Shown in pieces: positions 42,798 through 52,004 of a stretch of DNA of 64,000 bases (its first letter is position 1; every line of letters starts with the position of its first letter). The stretch lies in NCBI RefSeq assembly GCF_017094485.1, contig NZ_CP064786.1, positions 1,054,001 through 1,118,000 on the forward strand, in the 5' to 3' direction. The translations under genes and the position numbers were made by a program. A model generated the notes under the pieces. The model was not told the origin of the DNA and did no database searches. It worked only from the letters and a program-made list of their open reading frames with translations. The stretch is from Natranaeroarchaeum sulfidigenes. Lineage in GTDB: Archaea > Halobacteriota > Halobacteria > Halobacteriales > Natronoarchaeaceae.

Positions 42798-44549
42798 ATG
42801 ACCGACTATTTCGAGGTGCTGGAGCGTGATGGGGCTGCCCGGATCGCCCGGCTCCGTCTTTCCGATCCGGTAACGACGCCAGCCCTCGTCGACGACGTCG
42901 TCGAGGACGCCGGAAGCCTCTGGCCCGAGGAGCGGGAACTACCCGACGGTGACGAGAACGCCCTCACAATCCTTCCCCACCGTGGCCTTCCAGCCGGGAC
43001 CGCCGACGAGGTGAAAGATTCGTTTGCCGTCGACTATCCCGAGGTCGACTACCCAAGCGCAGCTGTCGTGACGCCCGGTACAGCCGCCGATTACGGTGCC
43101 GACGCGTACGTCCTCTCGGACGCACAGGGTTCGATCGGCCACGGGAGCGCGTTCCGCGACGCGATCGTCGAGACGAAAGCAGCGATCCCCGCCGACAGTG
43201 CGCTGTATCTCTCCGGCGTCGCCACGCCGGTCAACGTCGCCACGCTCGTCTACGCGGGCGTCGATCTGATCGACGAGCATCGGGCAGTCGTGAAAGGACT
43301 CGAAGGCAAGTATCTCACCACCGAAGGCGAACACTTCCTCGAAGATCTCGAGGAACTCCCCTGTGCCTGTTCGGCCTGTCAACAGTCCGCAGAGGAGTTC
43401 GACCGCGAGGACTGTGCCGAGCACAACGTCCACGTACTCCGGGCCGAGATCGCCCGCGTCCGCGAGCGGATCCGCGCTGGCCGCTTGCGCGACTACATCG
43501 AAGGACAGGCCCGCCACGAGCAGTGGTGTACTGCCGCACTCCGAGAGTTTGATCAGCAGTGGTCGTATCTCGAACAGCGAACGCCGGTCCTCAGGCGCTC
43601 CGAACTGGTTTCGGCCACTGAGGATACGATCCGCCGCGTCGAGATCCAGCGCTTCGCTGATCGCGTGACAAGTCGGTACCGGAACCGCTTTTCGAACCCG
43701 CTCGTACTCGTCCCGTGTTCGGCGACAAAGCCCTACAGCGAGTCACAGAGCCACGGTCAGTTCCACGAGGCGATCGGCTTCCGGGGACACGTCGTCTCTA
43801 TGACTAGCCCGATCGGCGTCGTCCCCCAGGAGCTAGAGTGTACCTATCCAGCCCAGCACTACGACTCCGTTGTTACTGGACGCTGGTCCGAAGACGAAAA
43901 GCAATTCGTCGCGGACGTCCTGCAGGCCTACCTCGAACGCAACGAGTATCCATCGGTAATCGCACACGTTCCTGGCGAGGGGTATCGAGACATCTGCGAA
44001 CGCGTCGAAACGGCGCTCGGACTGGAGTTCGAGTATACCGTCGAGGAGCATCCGACGGACACCGACTCGCTTGCCAATCTCGCGGGCGCACTCGAGGGGG
44101 AACTCAAGTACTCCAAACGCGAGCGCGAACAGAATACTGTGAGAGCGATCGCCGACTACCAGTTCGGTGACGGCGCTGGCGACGCGCTGTTCGAGGATAT
44201 CTCGATGCAGAGTCGCTACCCGAAACTCCGTGTGCATAACTCTGAGGGCGACCAACTCGCTGCGATGGTCCCGCAGTACGGTGTCCTTTCGTTCACACTC
44301 GCGGGCGCGCGCCGGTGGGTTGAAAGTGACGCACCGACCAAACGCGTCGAGATCGACGCGTTCGTTCCTCACGGGGACGTGCTCGCCCCCGGTATCGTCG
44401 ACGCGGACGACGATATCCGGGTAGGTGACGAAGTCGTCATCGAGGGGCCCAAGGCGTTCGGTGTCGGCCGCGCAGAGATGAACGGCCCGGAGATGGCAGA
44501 GAGCACACGCGGGATCGCGACATCAGTGCGGCACGTCGAAGAGCAGTAG
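42798..44549 (+). CDS. arcS: Archaeosine synthase ArcS
   Basis: The 583-residue enzyme adds lysine to preQ0 on tRNA, the step before RaSEA forms archaeosine. The N-terminal third is a degenerate transglycosylase, with zinc ligands retained in 'ELPCACSACQQS' (about 190-201). The ArcS core has the hallmark PC-x3-KPY-x-x-S motif around Cys307 ('PCSATKPYSESQSH', about 306-319). A PUA domain closes the protein ('RRWVESDAPTKRVEIDAFVPHGDVLAPGIVDADDDIRVGDEVVI', about 505-550). It is the PUA-bearing partner of TgtA. Confidence 0.93.
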   Translation: MTDYFEVLERDGAARIARLRLSDPVTTPALVDDVVEDAGSLWPEERELPDGDENALTILPHRGLPAGTADEVKDSFAVDYPEVDYPSAAVVTPGTAADYGADAYVLSDAQGSIGHGSAFRDAIVETKAAIPADSALYLSGVATPVNVATLVYAGVDLIDEHRAVVKGLEGKYLTTEGEHFLEDLEELPCACSACQQSAEEFDREDCAEHNVHVLRAEIARVRERIRAGRLRDYIEGQARHEQWCTAALREFDQQWSYLEQRTPVLRRSELVSATEDTIRRVEIQRFADRVTSRYRNRFSNPLVLVPCSATKPYSESQSHGQFHEAIGFRGHVVSMTSPIGVVPQELECTYPAQHYDSVVTGRWSEDEKQFVADVLQAYLERNEYPSVIAHVPGEGYRDICERVETALGLEFEYTVEEHPTDTDSLANLAGALEGELKYSKREREQNTVRAIADYQFGDGAGDALFEDISMQSRYPKLRVHNSEGDQLAAMVPQYGVLSFTLAGARRWVESDAPTKRVEIDAFVPHGDVLAPGIVDADDDIRVGDEVVIEGPKAFGVGRAEMNGPEMAESTRGIATSVRHVEEQ

Positions 44550-44908
44550 CAGGGAGGCCACCGAGGATACTCGACGGATTACGCCCGTGGGAGTCCGGTT
44601 CTTTGTGTAGGTGAGTGACCGGGACTGTAATATAACTGTTTCTGCACGATCTTTCTGTCATCCACGGTGAAACGCTCAGATGCGGGATGTGACGCCGACC
44701 GTAATCGAGGATCGAAGGACAGTGACTCGTAGTTTATTACACCTGTTGTTAAGGATTTTGCCCGGTGGAGATGGGCCGGAACACGGGTGCTCAGATACGA
44801 TTGGCTCTGACCGATGTATGTCGATAACCGTAAAATAAGCGGGTAGAGGGCCTGAAACCGGAGTTCGTGTCGTTACATCTATTAGCCTCTGGTAGAGAGA
44901 ACCACTAG
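44550..44908. other. Intergenic region before the GH32 gene
   Basis: No gene is evident. The stretch is AT-rich with several poly-A/T runs and differs in composition from arcS. Close to the next gene, 'catctatta' at 44876-44884 lies 25-33 nt before the ATG at 44909, a fair TATA box for a leaderless transcript. No clear sugar-responsive dyad is recognised. Confidence 0.5.
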
Positions 44909-47092
44909 ATGACCGATCTTCCGGATTCCGTCGGGTTCCTGCTGGCGGACGAACCGTCACCCGAACAGCGCGCCGCGCTGAACTGGGCGACCGATGCCGG
45001 AATCAATACCGACCGGGTCGAACTCGACGAGCTTTTAGAGGGCTCTGACTCCCTGTCACGCTACGAGGTCCTCTGGTGGCACCGTGACGAACCGACCGAC
45101 ACCGCCGAACAGTTGAATGACTGTCGGGACCAGCTCTCTCAATGGGTCGCTGATGGAGGTGGATTGTTGCTCTCGCTCCGAGCCCTCGAAGCGATCGAAC
45201 CACTTGGTATCGATCCTGTCGCACCAGATGCAACCGGGAACATCGAACCGGAACACGAGCTCGGTCTGCTCTGCAAATCGATCCACGCTAACAGCCCAGT
45301 GTTCGAGGAGTTCGACGCACTCCGCATCCCAACCCGTGCCGCACACGGAACTCAGCAGTTCGCGCGATACGATGCGGTGTTACCCGAACACGGGGAGGTG
45401 CTAGCGAGCACGATCCGTGCTGGCGAAGATGTCCCAGACCAGCCTGCACTGATCGGCTGGCAGTACGGGGATGGTGACGTCGCCGGCCTCGGGACCGCGG
45501 TGACCTTTGCGGGCGCGACGAACGATCGCTGCGTTCACAACCGGACACGGCTGTTCCGTAATTTGCTATCGGTTCTGGCCTGCGAACAGCGACTTACTGA
45601 TGGTCGGCCAAAAGACGTCAATCAACTGGAGACGATGCGCGAGAATCTGTCGGATGACCGCCACCGTCCACAGTATCATATCACTGCCCCCGCGAACTGG
45701 CTGAACGATCCGAATGGCCTCATTCACTGGAACGGCGAGTTCCACGTATTCTATCAGTACAACCCCGGCGGCCCGTACCACGACACGATCCACTGGGGGC
45801 ACGCGGTCAGCGACGATCTCGTACACTGGGAGGATCGTCCGGTCGCGCTTACCCCCTCCCCTGATGGCCCGGATCGGGACGGCTGCTGGTCCGGCTGTGC
45901 GTTCGACGATGATGGTACGCCCCGGATCATGTACACCGGCGGTCGTGATGAACTGCAGCTACCCTGCCTGGCGACCGCCGCGGACGACGACCTGAACGCC
46001 TGGCAGAAAGATCCCGAGAACCCGATCATCGATACGCTCCCGGTGGATCCTCCGCTCCGGTCGACGGAACACTGGAAAGCCGAGTTCCGGGATCACAACG
46101 TCTGGCGAGAGGACGACACCTGGTATCAACTAATCGGCTCCGGTGTCGAAGGAGGTGGTGGAACCGCGCTGTTGTACTCCTCGACGGATGACGAACTACG
46201 TCAGTGGTACTACGAGGGGCCGATCCTCACGGGCGATCCCGAACAGGACGGCGCGATGTGGGAGTGTCCCGAACTGCTGGATCTCGGCGAGAAACAGCTG
46301 TTGCACATCTCTAACTACGACGAGGTCCGGTACTATCTGGGCTCGTACGAGAACGGCGAGTTCGAGACCGAACGAACCGCCCAGCTCGATTACGGTGACT
46401 TCTACGCCCCGCAGTCGCTCCGGGCCGACGACGGCAGGATACTGACCTGGGGCTGGATCTGGGAGGCCAGAGACGAGAGCGCTCAGTGGGATGCGGGCTG
46501 GTCGGGGGCACTTTCGCTCCCCCGTGAACTCGACCTCGACGACCGTGGGCGGCTTCGCCAGCGCCCGGCAAACGAACTCGAATCCCTTCGTGAACGCCAC
46601 GTCCACGAGGGGGGTTGCTCCCTCCACGACCAGTGGCTTGACCTCGATACGGACGGACTGAGCTACGAGCTATCGGCCGAAATAAAGCTCGACGATGCCG
46701 AAGCCTTCGAAATCGTGATCGGCGAGTCTCCTGATGGTGAGGAGCGGACGCCGATTCGGTATACCCGGGATAGCGAACTCGTCGTCGACCGAAGCCACTC
46801 CAGCCACGATGAGCGTGCCTCGAAGGCACCGGATCGTATGCCGATCGCACCGGTCGACGAACCGCTTTCGCTCCGGCTGTTCGTAGACGGCTCGGTTGTA
46901 GAACTATTCGCGAACGAACGCCACTGCCTGACGACGCGAATCTATCCCACACGGTCAGACAGCGACAACCTGTCGCTCCACGCGAAGGGTGGAACGGTAG
47001 AGCTACTCGATCTCGACGTCTGGGAACTCGGCCGGGCGTGGACCGAAAGCGAAGAATTGTCGGGCGAACAGGCCCCCGGTCAAACCGACTAG
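44909..47092 (+). CDS. GH32 beta-fructosidase fused to an N-terminal GATase-like domain
   Basis: The 727-residue protein has an N-terminal alpha/beta domain (about 1-235, '[25 protein letters not shown] ... [14 protein letters not shown] ... [18 protein letters not shown]') that looks like a class I amidotransferase/ThuA or DUF4960-type fold, without a visible catalytic Cys. A GH32 five-blade propeller follows: nucleophile Asp267 in WLNDPNG, stabiliser Asp395 in FRDHNVW (RDP in most members, here RDH) and acid/base Glu452 in ECPEL. A beta-sandwich ends the protein. It should hydrolyse sucrose, inulin or levan. No signal peptide is visible. Its stop overlaps the convergent permease stop (CTAG). 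Confidence 0.88.
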   Translation: MTDLPDSVGFLLADEPSPEQRAALNWATDAGINTDRVELDELLEGSDSLSRYEVLWWHRDEPTDTAEQLNDCRDQLSQWVADGGGLLLSLRALEAIEPLGIDPVAPDATGNIEPEHELGLLCKSIHANSPVFEEFDALRIPTRAAHGTQQFARYDAVLPEHGEVLASTIRAGEDVPDQPALIGWQYGDGDVAGLGTAVTFAGATNDRCVHNRTRLFRNLLSVLACEQRLTDGRPKDVNQLETMRENLSDDRHRPQYHITAPANWLNDPNGLIHWNGEFHVFYQYNPGGPYHDTIHWGHAVSDDLVHWEDRPVALTPSPDGPDRDGCWSGCAFDDDGTPRIMYTGGRDELQLPCLATAADDDLNAWQKDPENPIIDTLPVDPPLRSTEHWKAEFRDHNVWREDDTWYQLIGSGVEGGGGTALLYSSTDDELRQWYYEGPILTGDPEQDGAMWECPELLDLGEKQLLHISNYDEVRYYLGSYENGEFETERTAQLDYGDFYAPQSLRADDGRILTWGWIWEARDESAQWDAGWSGALSLPRELDLDDRGRLRQRPANELESLRERHVHEGGCSLHDQWLDLDTDGLSYELSAEIKLDDAEAFEIVIGESPDGEERTPIRYTRDSELVVDRSHSSHDERASKAPDRMPIAPVDEPLSLRLFVDGSVVELFANERHCLTTRIYPTRSDSDNLSLHAKGGTVELLDLDVWELGRAWTESEELSGEQAPGQTD

Positions 47093-47874
47093 ACGTCTTT
47101 TCTGGTGAACCAGACTGCGCTGACCCCGACGAGGACGAACGTCATCAGCATCAATGTTGCAGCTCCAGCGAGGTCGTAGGAACTCTCCAGCAGGATTTCG
47201 TTCGGATCGAAGTACCGCATTGGTGCGACTGCCCCGATAGCCTCGTAGTCAGTTCCGTTGAGCAACGATTCGAACAGGAACAGCGCGAAGGTTCCACCGA
47301 GCGCGACCCGCTGGGCAATACTGGTTCGGTCGAACGCGACCGAACAGAGAATGCCGATTCCCGCGCAGGCGAACAGGTACGGAATCGAGAGCAGATGAAT
47401 CGCTGCCAGATCGGCAATCGATATCGACTCGCCGATCAACTCGACGCTTGCGAGGACGACAGGCGGAACGAGCACGTTGACGAGGAGGATCGGTACGGCA
47501 AGCGACGCGAACTTCTCGGTGAGAAGCCGTCGTCTGGTAACTGGCATGGCCAGTAGCGTGTCCATCCGCCCCCGATCGATGTCATCGGCGATGATTCCGG
47601 CCGCGCTGTAGGCCAGATACAGTCCAAGCAGAATAGTCCAGCCGAAAACGTACAGCTCAAAGGCCAGAAATCCCTCGATCGAGGCCATCGTCTCGATGTC
47701 GAACAGCTGAATGAGCTGGGGTGGGTACGCCTCCAGCAGTTCGTCCTCGTCGAAGGAGTCGCTAAAGGAGGGGTACACCCAGATCACGACCGCGGCGAGT
47801 ATGGCCATCCCAGCGGAGAGATAGACACTGCCTTTGATTCGTTTCCGTCCGTCGTAGCGCAGGAACTCGAACAT
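47089..47874 (-). CDS. ABC-2 type exporter permease
   Basis: The 261-residue membrane protein has six hydrophobic segments (about 17-35, 72-92, 115-140, 150-170, 175-200, 237-255) and the family pattern of an ABC-2 permease: an N-terminal cytoplasmic helix and a long first loop '[33 protein letters not shown]'. It forms an exporter with the ATPase directly upstream (they share one nucleotide). The substrate is unknown. The position between a GH32 and a GH68 gene raises the idea of sugar or peptide export, without direct evidence. Confidence 0.85.
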   Translation of the reverse strand: MFEFLRYDGRKRIKGSVYLSAGMAILAAVVIWVYPSFSDSFDEDELLEAYPPQLIQLFDIETMASIEGFLAFELYVFGWTILLGLYLAYSAAGIIADDIDRGRMDTLLAMPVTRRRLLTEKFASLAVPILLVNVLVPPVVLASVELIGESISIADLAAIHLLSIPYLFACAGIGILCSVAFDRTSIAQRVALGGTFALFLFESLLNGTDYEAIGAVAPMRYFDPNEILLESSYDLAGAATLMLMTFVLVGVSAVWFTRKDV

Positions 47875-48779
47875 CAGTTTTCACCGTAGAATTTCAGGAA
47901 GACGTCTTCGAGCGGGGCCTCTTCGATCGATAGATCGAGAAGTTCGTACTCGCCAAGGCGAGTCAACAGCGCGTTGATATCCCCGGTAAACGTGAACGTA
48001 CACTCGGTGAACGTGTCGGGCCGGTCACCGTCGACCTCACCGAACTCCGGATCGTGAACGCCGTCGATATCGAGCGTACCGATCGGAATCGGCGCATCCG
48101 CATTGACTCTCACCGATTTTCCGGTCCGCTCGAGGAGGCTGTCGATCGGTTCGATCGCCGCCAGCTGCCCATCGCGGATGATTCCGACCCGGTCACAGAG
48201 CCGGCGAACCTCGCTCAACACGTGAGAAGAAAAAAACACTGTGACGCCGTCCCGCTGTTCGGCGCGGAGGAACTCCGCAAAGCGTTGCTGGAGGAGCGGG
48301 TCGAGGCCGCTGGTCGGCTCGTCAAGTACGACGAGATCGGGGTCGTGCATGAACGTCGTCACGATGCCGAGCTTCTGGACGTTTCCACGAGAGTAGTCCC
48401 GCACTGGTCGGTCGAGCGGAGGCTCGAACAGGTTGAGCAGTTCGTCACGGCGTTCGTCGCCTTTCACTGCGGCGTGCAGATCAAGGATCTTCGTCCCCGT
48501 CGCGTCCTCATCAAATCCCGGCTCGTCCGAGAGGTAGCCGATCCGGCGTTTGGCCTCGATGAGTGCGCGCTCGTCGGTGGCGTCATGGCCGAGGACTCGG
48601 GCGGAGCCACTCGTCGGAGAAATAAAGCCAAGCAGGGTCCGGATCGTCGTGGTCTTTCCGGCTCCGTTCGGACCGAGATAGCCGAAGATCTCGCCAGTCT
48701 CGACCTCGAAGGTGAGATCGTCGTTGGCGAGGACGTCGCCGTAGTCCTTCGTCAACCCATCGAGTTCGATAGCTGCCAT
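47874..48779 (-). CDS. ABC exporter ATP-binding protein
   Basis: The 301-residue ATPase has Walker A in 'GPNGAGKTT' (about 37-45), the atypical signature 'YSRGNVQKLG' (about 133-142) used by ABC-2 drug/lipid exporters, Walker B 'LVVLDEPT' (about 155-162) and the switch His in 'VFFSSHVLSE'. The last about 80 residues form a C-terminal regulatory domain common in the NatA/CcmA group. It is translated just before the permease. The pair resembles bacitracin/Na(+)-type exporters. Confidence 0.88.
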   Translation of the reverse strand: MAAIELDGLTKDYGDVLANDDLTFEVETGEIFGYLGPNGAGKTTTIRTLLGFISPTSGSARVLGHDATDERALIEAKRRIGYLSDEPGFDEDATGTKILDLHAAVKGDERRDELLNLFEPPLDRPVRDYSRGNVQKLGIVTTFMHDPDLVVLDEPTSGLDPLLQQRFAEFLRAEQRDGVTVFFSSHVLSEVRRLCDRVGIIRDGQLAAIEPIDSLLERTGKSVRVNADAPIPIGTLDIDGVHDPEFGEVDGDRPDTFTECTFTFTGDINALLTRLGEYELLDLSIEEAPLEDVFLKFYGEN

Positions 48780-48851
48780 ACCGGTGGCTACTCCCGGCGA
48801 GTATTTGATTGTGAGGGTGAACTGATAGAACGCGATGGGGCCTGGTGGATT

Positions 48852-50135
48852 TCAGTACTCGCCGCCGTCTTCGCCAGTCAGGCGGTACTCGGAGAGGAGT
48901 TTGGGGAGGTCCTCCTCGGGGAGCGGGAGATGCCCGTGTTCGAGTGTGCCGATGATCCGCGTCTCGGCTCCCGAGAGTTCGATCCGGAGGGTGGGCGCGA
49001 GCGTCCCGCCGAAGCGCCGTTGCTGTTCTTCGGGTGGGAGCCCGGCGACGTCGTCGAGGGACAGTCCCCGGAGATCGTAGTAGTTGAAGAAGCTACTGAC
49101 CAGAATCTCCTCGCGGTGGGGATAGGCGAGCCAGGAGTAGGTCTGGAACGGTGCGCTCGCGGGGTTGGTCGCGACCAGTCCGCTCCCGTTCAGTGGCTCG
49201 TACTCACCGCGCAGGGAGTCAGCGACGAAGCCATAGAGAGCGTCGTACCCTTCGAGCCCTGGGGCGAATGTATGTTCGTGACTGGAGATGAAGAGGTAGT
49301 ACGAGCTATCCCGGACGATCATGTGCGGTCGTTCGAGCTCCTGGTTCGTACAGACGCCTTCGAGCAGCGGTTCGCGCAGGTCCCAGTCAGTCGGATCACC
49401 GGTTTCCGAGACGGCGAGGCCGACACTGCCGTTGAATTCCTCGTGGACCGGGTCGCAGTCATAGGGGTTGTCCCCCTCCGGGACGGGTGTGTTGGCCTCG
49501 AAGAGTAGACAGGTTTCGCCGGTTGCGGGGTCCTCGAAGAACCACGGATCTCGAAAGGTGTAGATCATTCCGCGGGACTGTGCTTCGCGCTCGTAGTACT
49601 CGCCGTCCGGTTCGAGGATGATTTCGTGGGACCACGGGCCGTCAATTGAGAGGCCGTCTTCGTCAGTGTCGATCGTACCCCCAGCGCCGACCGCGATGCG
49701 TTGGTGGTAGCTCAACTCCTCCTCGTCGCGGTAGCCCGCGGCTGTGTAGTAGAGGTAGACGGTACCGTCGTCGTACAGTGCGGAGCCAGCCCACTGTCGA
49801 GAGCCGAAGGCGTTGTCGTCGAACGCCGTCCCACCGCATGTCCAGTTCTTTCCGTCGACCGAGTAGAAATAGCGGATCGTCGCGACGTCGTGGCGCTTGC
49901 CCGGCAGTAGCTCTTTGGGCGCACTCAGCGAGAAGATGACGCGATAGCCGTCTATCTCCGCGATCGATCCGTCGCGGTTCCGCAGGAGCCACGTATCCCA
50001 GATATGGACTTCGTCATCGGTCTCCTCCTCGGGCGGGTAGACGATGGGGCCGACCGTTGCATCGGTCCGCTCGATCGTCGCCGCCTGTTCACGTGTCCAG
50101 CGCGGTGTTGACCCGTCGGTCGTCTCGTCAGTCAT
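48852..50135 (-). CDS. GH68 fructosyltransferase (levansucrase/inulosucrase type)
   Basis: The 427-residue protein shows the full GH68 active site. Nucleophile Asp47 is in IWDTW, transition-state stabiliser Asp196 is in FRDP, and acid/base Glu268 is in ELERPH. The sucrose-pocket motif 'RQWAGSA' is at 113-119. These enzymes split sucrose and build levan or inulin. Most are secreted, yet here the N-terminus (MTDETTDGSTPRWTREQ) has no signal or Tat motif. The ABC exporter genes follow on the same strand. The start at 50135 is chosen over GTG two codons upstream. Levan versus inulin cannot be decided. Confidence 0.9.
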   Translation of the reverse strand: MTDETTDGSTPRWTREQAATIERTDATVGPIVYPPEEETDDEVHIWDTWLLRNRDGSIAEIDGYRVIFSLSAPKELLPGKRHDVATIRYFYSVDGKNWTCGGTAFDDNAFGSRQWAGSALYDDGTVYLYYTAAGYRDEEELSYHQRIAVGAGGTIDTDEDGLSIDGPWSHEIILEPDGEYYEREAQSRGMIYTFRDPWFFEDPATGETCLLFEANTPVPEGDNPYDCDPVHEEFNGSVGLAVSETGDPTDWDLREPLLEGVCTNQELERPHMIVRDSSYYLFISSHEHTFAPGLEGYDALYGFVADSLRGEYEPLNGSGLVATNPASAPFQTYSWLAYPHREEILVSSFFNYYDLRGLSLDDVAGLPPEEQQRRFGGTLAPTLRIELSGAETRIIGTLEHGHLPLPEEDLPKLLSEYRLTGEDGGEY

Positions 50136-50224
50136 ACCCACATATGGGTGGAGGGGTGAAAAAACGATTCCGTTTTTTGGCTATCGATAACAACTGGCGT
50201 TGTAAATGATCTATCCAGTCCGGG

Positions 50225-50377
50225 TCAGTGCTGTTCGTGGATGTGATCGCGAAGCGCGTCCGCCTCGTCGAACGATGTGTCACATTCCGCACAGGTGTTG
50301 TGGTGCAGTGCGACGTGCTGGGTGACGCCGGCTGCCGAACTGAACTCCGAATCGCAGGTGGAACAGGTATATGCCAT
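50225..50377 (-). CDS. Two-finger C2H2 zinc finger miniprotein
   Basis: A 50-residue frame, too short for a length cut-off, reads MAYTCSTCDSEFSSAAGVTQ onward and contains two C-x2-C...H-x3-4-H fingers: Cys5/Cys8 with His21 and His25 or His26, and Cys29/Cys32 with His45/His50. Haloarchaea have many such small zinc-finger proteins that affect biofilms, motility or transcription. It is preceded by an AT-rich region and stands alone between GH68 and raSEA. The role here is unknown. Confidence 0.82.
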   Translation of the reverse strand: MAYTCSTCDSEFSSAAGVTQHVALHHNTCAECDTSFDEADALRDHIHEQH

Positions 50378-50663
50378 TACGTTATTAACTCAAGAAGAGG
50401 AGCTTAAAAAGAGTTGCTAGGAAACTACTGCCGAACGTTGTTATCCGAGGCTATCTCTCCGGGTGGTGCGTTAATAACACGGACATCTATCTGAGCTATC
50501 TGGCCCCGCTGTTCCGTTCATAATTTGACTCCGGCTGTTCTCCAAACTACGTACCGGTCACCGGTGGCATATCTCGCGCTCACAGGCAGTCTGCAGTGAT
50601 CACTACATCTCTCGACTCGCCAAGCCGAAGCCGCTTTACCGCCCGCACCGCTACGGTGGATCA

Positions 50664-51734
50664 ATGAGCAAGCCGAGCCCCGAAGTCTACGAGCAGGGAA
50701 AGGGTATGGACGCCCACAACAAGGTGATGCGGGAGATCCGCTCGGAGAAAGACGCGACCTACGACCCACACGAGCCGACGCGGGTCTGGATCGACGAGGA
50801 CAACACGCCCGACGGCGTCTACCAGAGCCTGACGATCATCCTGAACACAGGCGGCTGTCGCTGGGCGCGGGCCGGCGGCTGTACGATGTGTGGCTACGTC
50901 GCCGAAAGTGTTGAGGGCGGGAGCGTGAGCCACGAGGCGCTGATGGATCAGATCGACGTCTGTCTCGATCACGAGGACAGCGAGGCCGAGGAGCGATCCG
51001 GCCTGATCAAAATCTACACCAGCGGCTCCTTCCTCGACGAGCGCGAAGTCCCCGCGGAGACGCGTCGGGCCATCGCCGAGACGTTCGCCGACCGCGACAG
51101 GATCGTCGTCGAGAGCCTCCCAGACTTCGTCGAGCAGGGAAAGATCGAGGACTTCACCGGGCAGGGACTGGAGACCGATATCGCAGTAGGGCTCGAAACC
51201 GGGACCGACCGTGTCCGGCGGGACTGCGTAAACAAGTATTTCGAGTTCGAGGACTTCATCGCGGCGAGCGAAGAGGCCGACGCCGCAGGCGCGGGAATCA
51301 AGGCCTACTTGCTGATGAAGCCACCGTTCCTCTCGGAGTCCGAGGCGATCGAGGATATGATCCGCTCGATCGAGAAGTGTGCGGAGTACGCCCATACCGT
51401 CTCGATGAATCCCTGTAACGTCCAGCGATACACGATGGTCGACGAGCTCCACTTCCGTGGTGGCTACCGCCCGCCGTGGCTCTGGAGCGTCGCACACGTT
51501 CTCGAAGAGACAGCAGACGCCGACGCCATCGTCGTCTCCGACCCGGTCGGCCACGGGAGCGACCGCGGGCCACACAACTGTGGGGACTGTGACGACCGCG
51601 TCCAGCGTGCCATCAAGGATTTCGACCTGCGCCAGGACCCGAGCGTCTTCGGGCAAGTGACCTGCGAATGCGAGCGCACGTGGGAGGCTGTTGTCGAACG
51701 GGAAACGACCTTCAACGGTCCACTCACGCGATAG
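50664..51734 (+). CDS. raSEA: Radical SAM enzyme RaSEA (archaeosine synthesis)
   Basis: The 356-residue enzyme completes archaeosine by turning the ArcS lysine adduct into the formamidine group. The iron-sulfur ligands are Cys65, Cys73 and Cys76 in the CX7CX2C pattern of this subfamily ('CRWARAGGCTMCGY'). The radical SAM barrel contains 'IKIYTSGSFLDEREV', 'VGLETGTDRVRRDCVNKYF' and 'GIKAYLLMKPPFLSE'. A C-terminal zinc-like 'NCGDCDDRV ... TCECERTW' follows. Its partners tgtA and arcS lie about 6-8 kb upstream, on the same strand but split off by the fructan locus. Confidence 0.92.
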   Translation: MSKPSPEVYEQGKGMDAHNKVMREIRSEKDATYDPHEPTRVWIDEDNTPDGVYQSLTIILNTGGCRWARAGGCTMCGYVAESVEGGSVSHEALMDQIDVCLDHEDSEAEERSGLIKIYTSGSFLDEREVPAETRRAIAETFADRDRIVVESLPDFVEQGKIEDFTGQGLETDIAVGLETGTDRVRRDCVNKYFEFEDFIAASEEADAAGAGIKAYLLMKPPFLSESEAIEDMIRSIEKCAEYAHTVSMNPCNVQRYTMVDELHFRGGYRPPWLWSVAHVLEETADADAIVVSDPVGHGSDRGPHNCGDCDDRVQRAIKDFDLRQDPSVFGQVTCECERTWEAVVERETTFNGPLTR

Positions 51735-51870
51735 CTACTCAGAGTATCCAGTGGCTACGGATTGCTGTCGACTCTTTTCCGAGCAGTACGCGTTTCGTTC
51801 GATCCGGTATGGGGCGTGTACTGAATACAGCTCTTCGTCGAGTGGCTACTGTGCTACGAGGTGAACTGCG

Positions 51871-52002
51871 GTGACACAATCGGAACCGGAACACGCGGAA
51901 GTCGAACTCGTCTATCATGCAGATGGCGGTCTCGAACTCCGCGACGGCGTCGATACGGATCGGTGGATCGCGACCGACTCACCAGTCGAAGTGCGACAGT
52001 AG
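51871..52002 (+). CDS. 43-residue acidic haloarchaeal miniprotein
   Basis: A GTG at 51871 opens a 43-codon frame (MTQSEPEHAEVELVYHADGG..., ends VRQ). The pattern 'VELVYHADGGLELRDGVDTDRWIATD' is a small beta-hairpin motif that I have seen in haloarchaeal DUF7331-like miniproteins, so I take it as coding. Its stop is 2 nt from the stop of the convergent histidine kinase gene. No Cys, signal or membrane segment is present. Function is unknown. Confidence 0.6.
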   Translation: MTQSEPEHAEVELVYHADGGLELRDGVDTDRWIATDSPVEVRQ

Positions 52003-52004
52003 TG

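Noticed and set aside
48054-49508. 484-codon plus frame across the ABC ATPase and GH68 genes
   Set aside because: It is antisense to two genes with clear catalytic motifs. No domain is recognisable.
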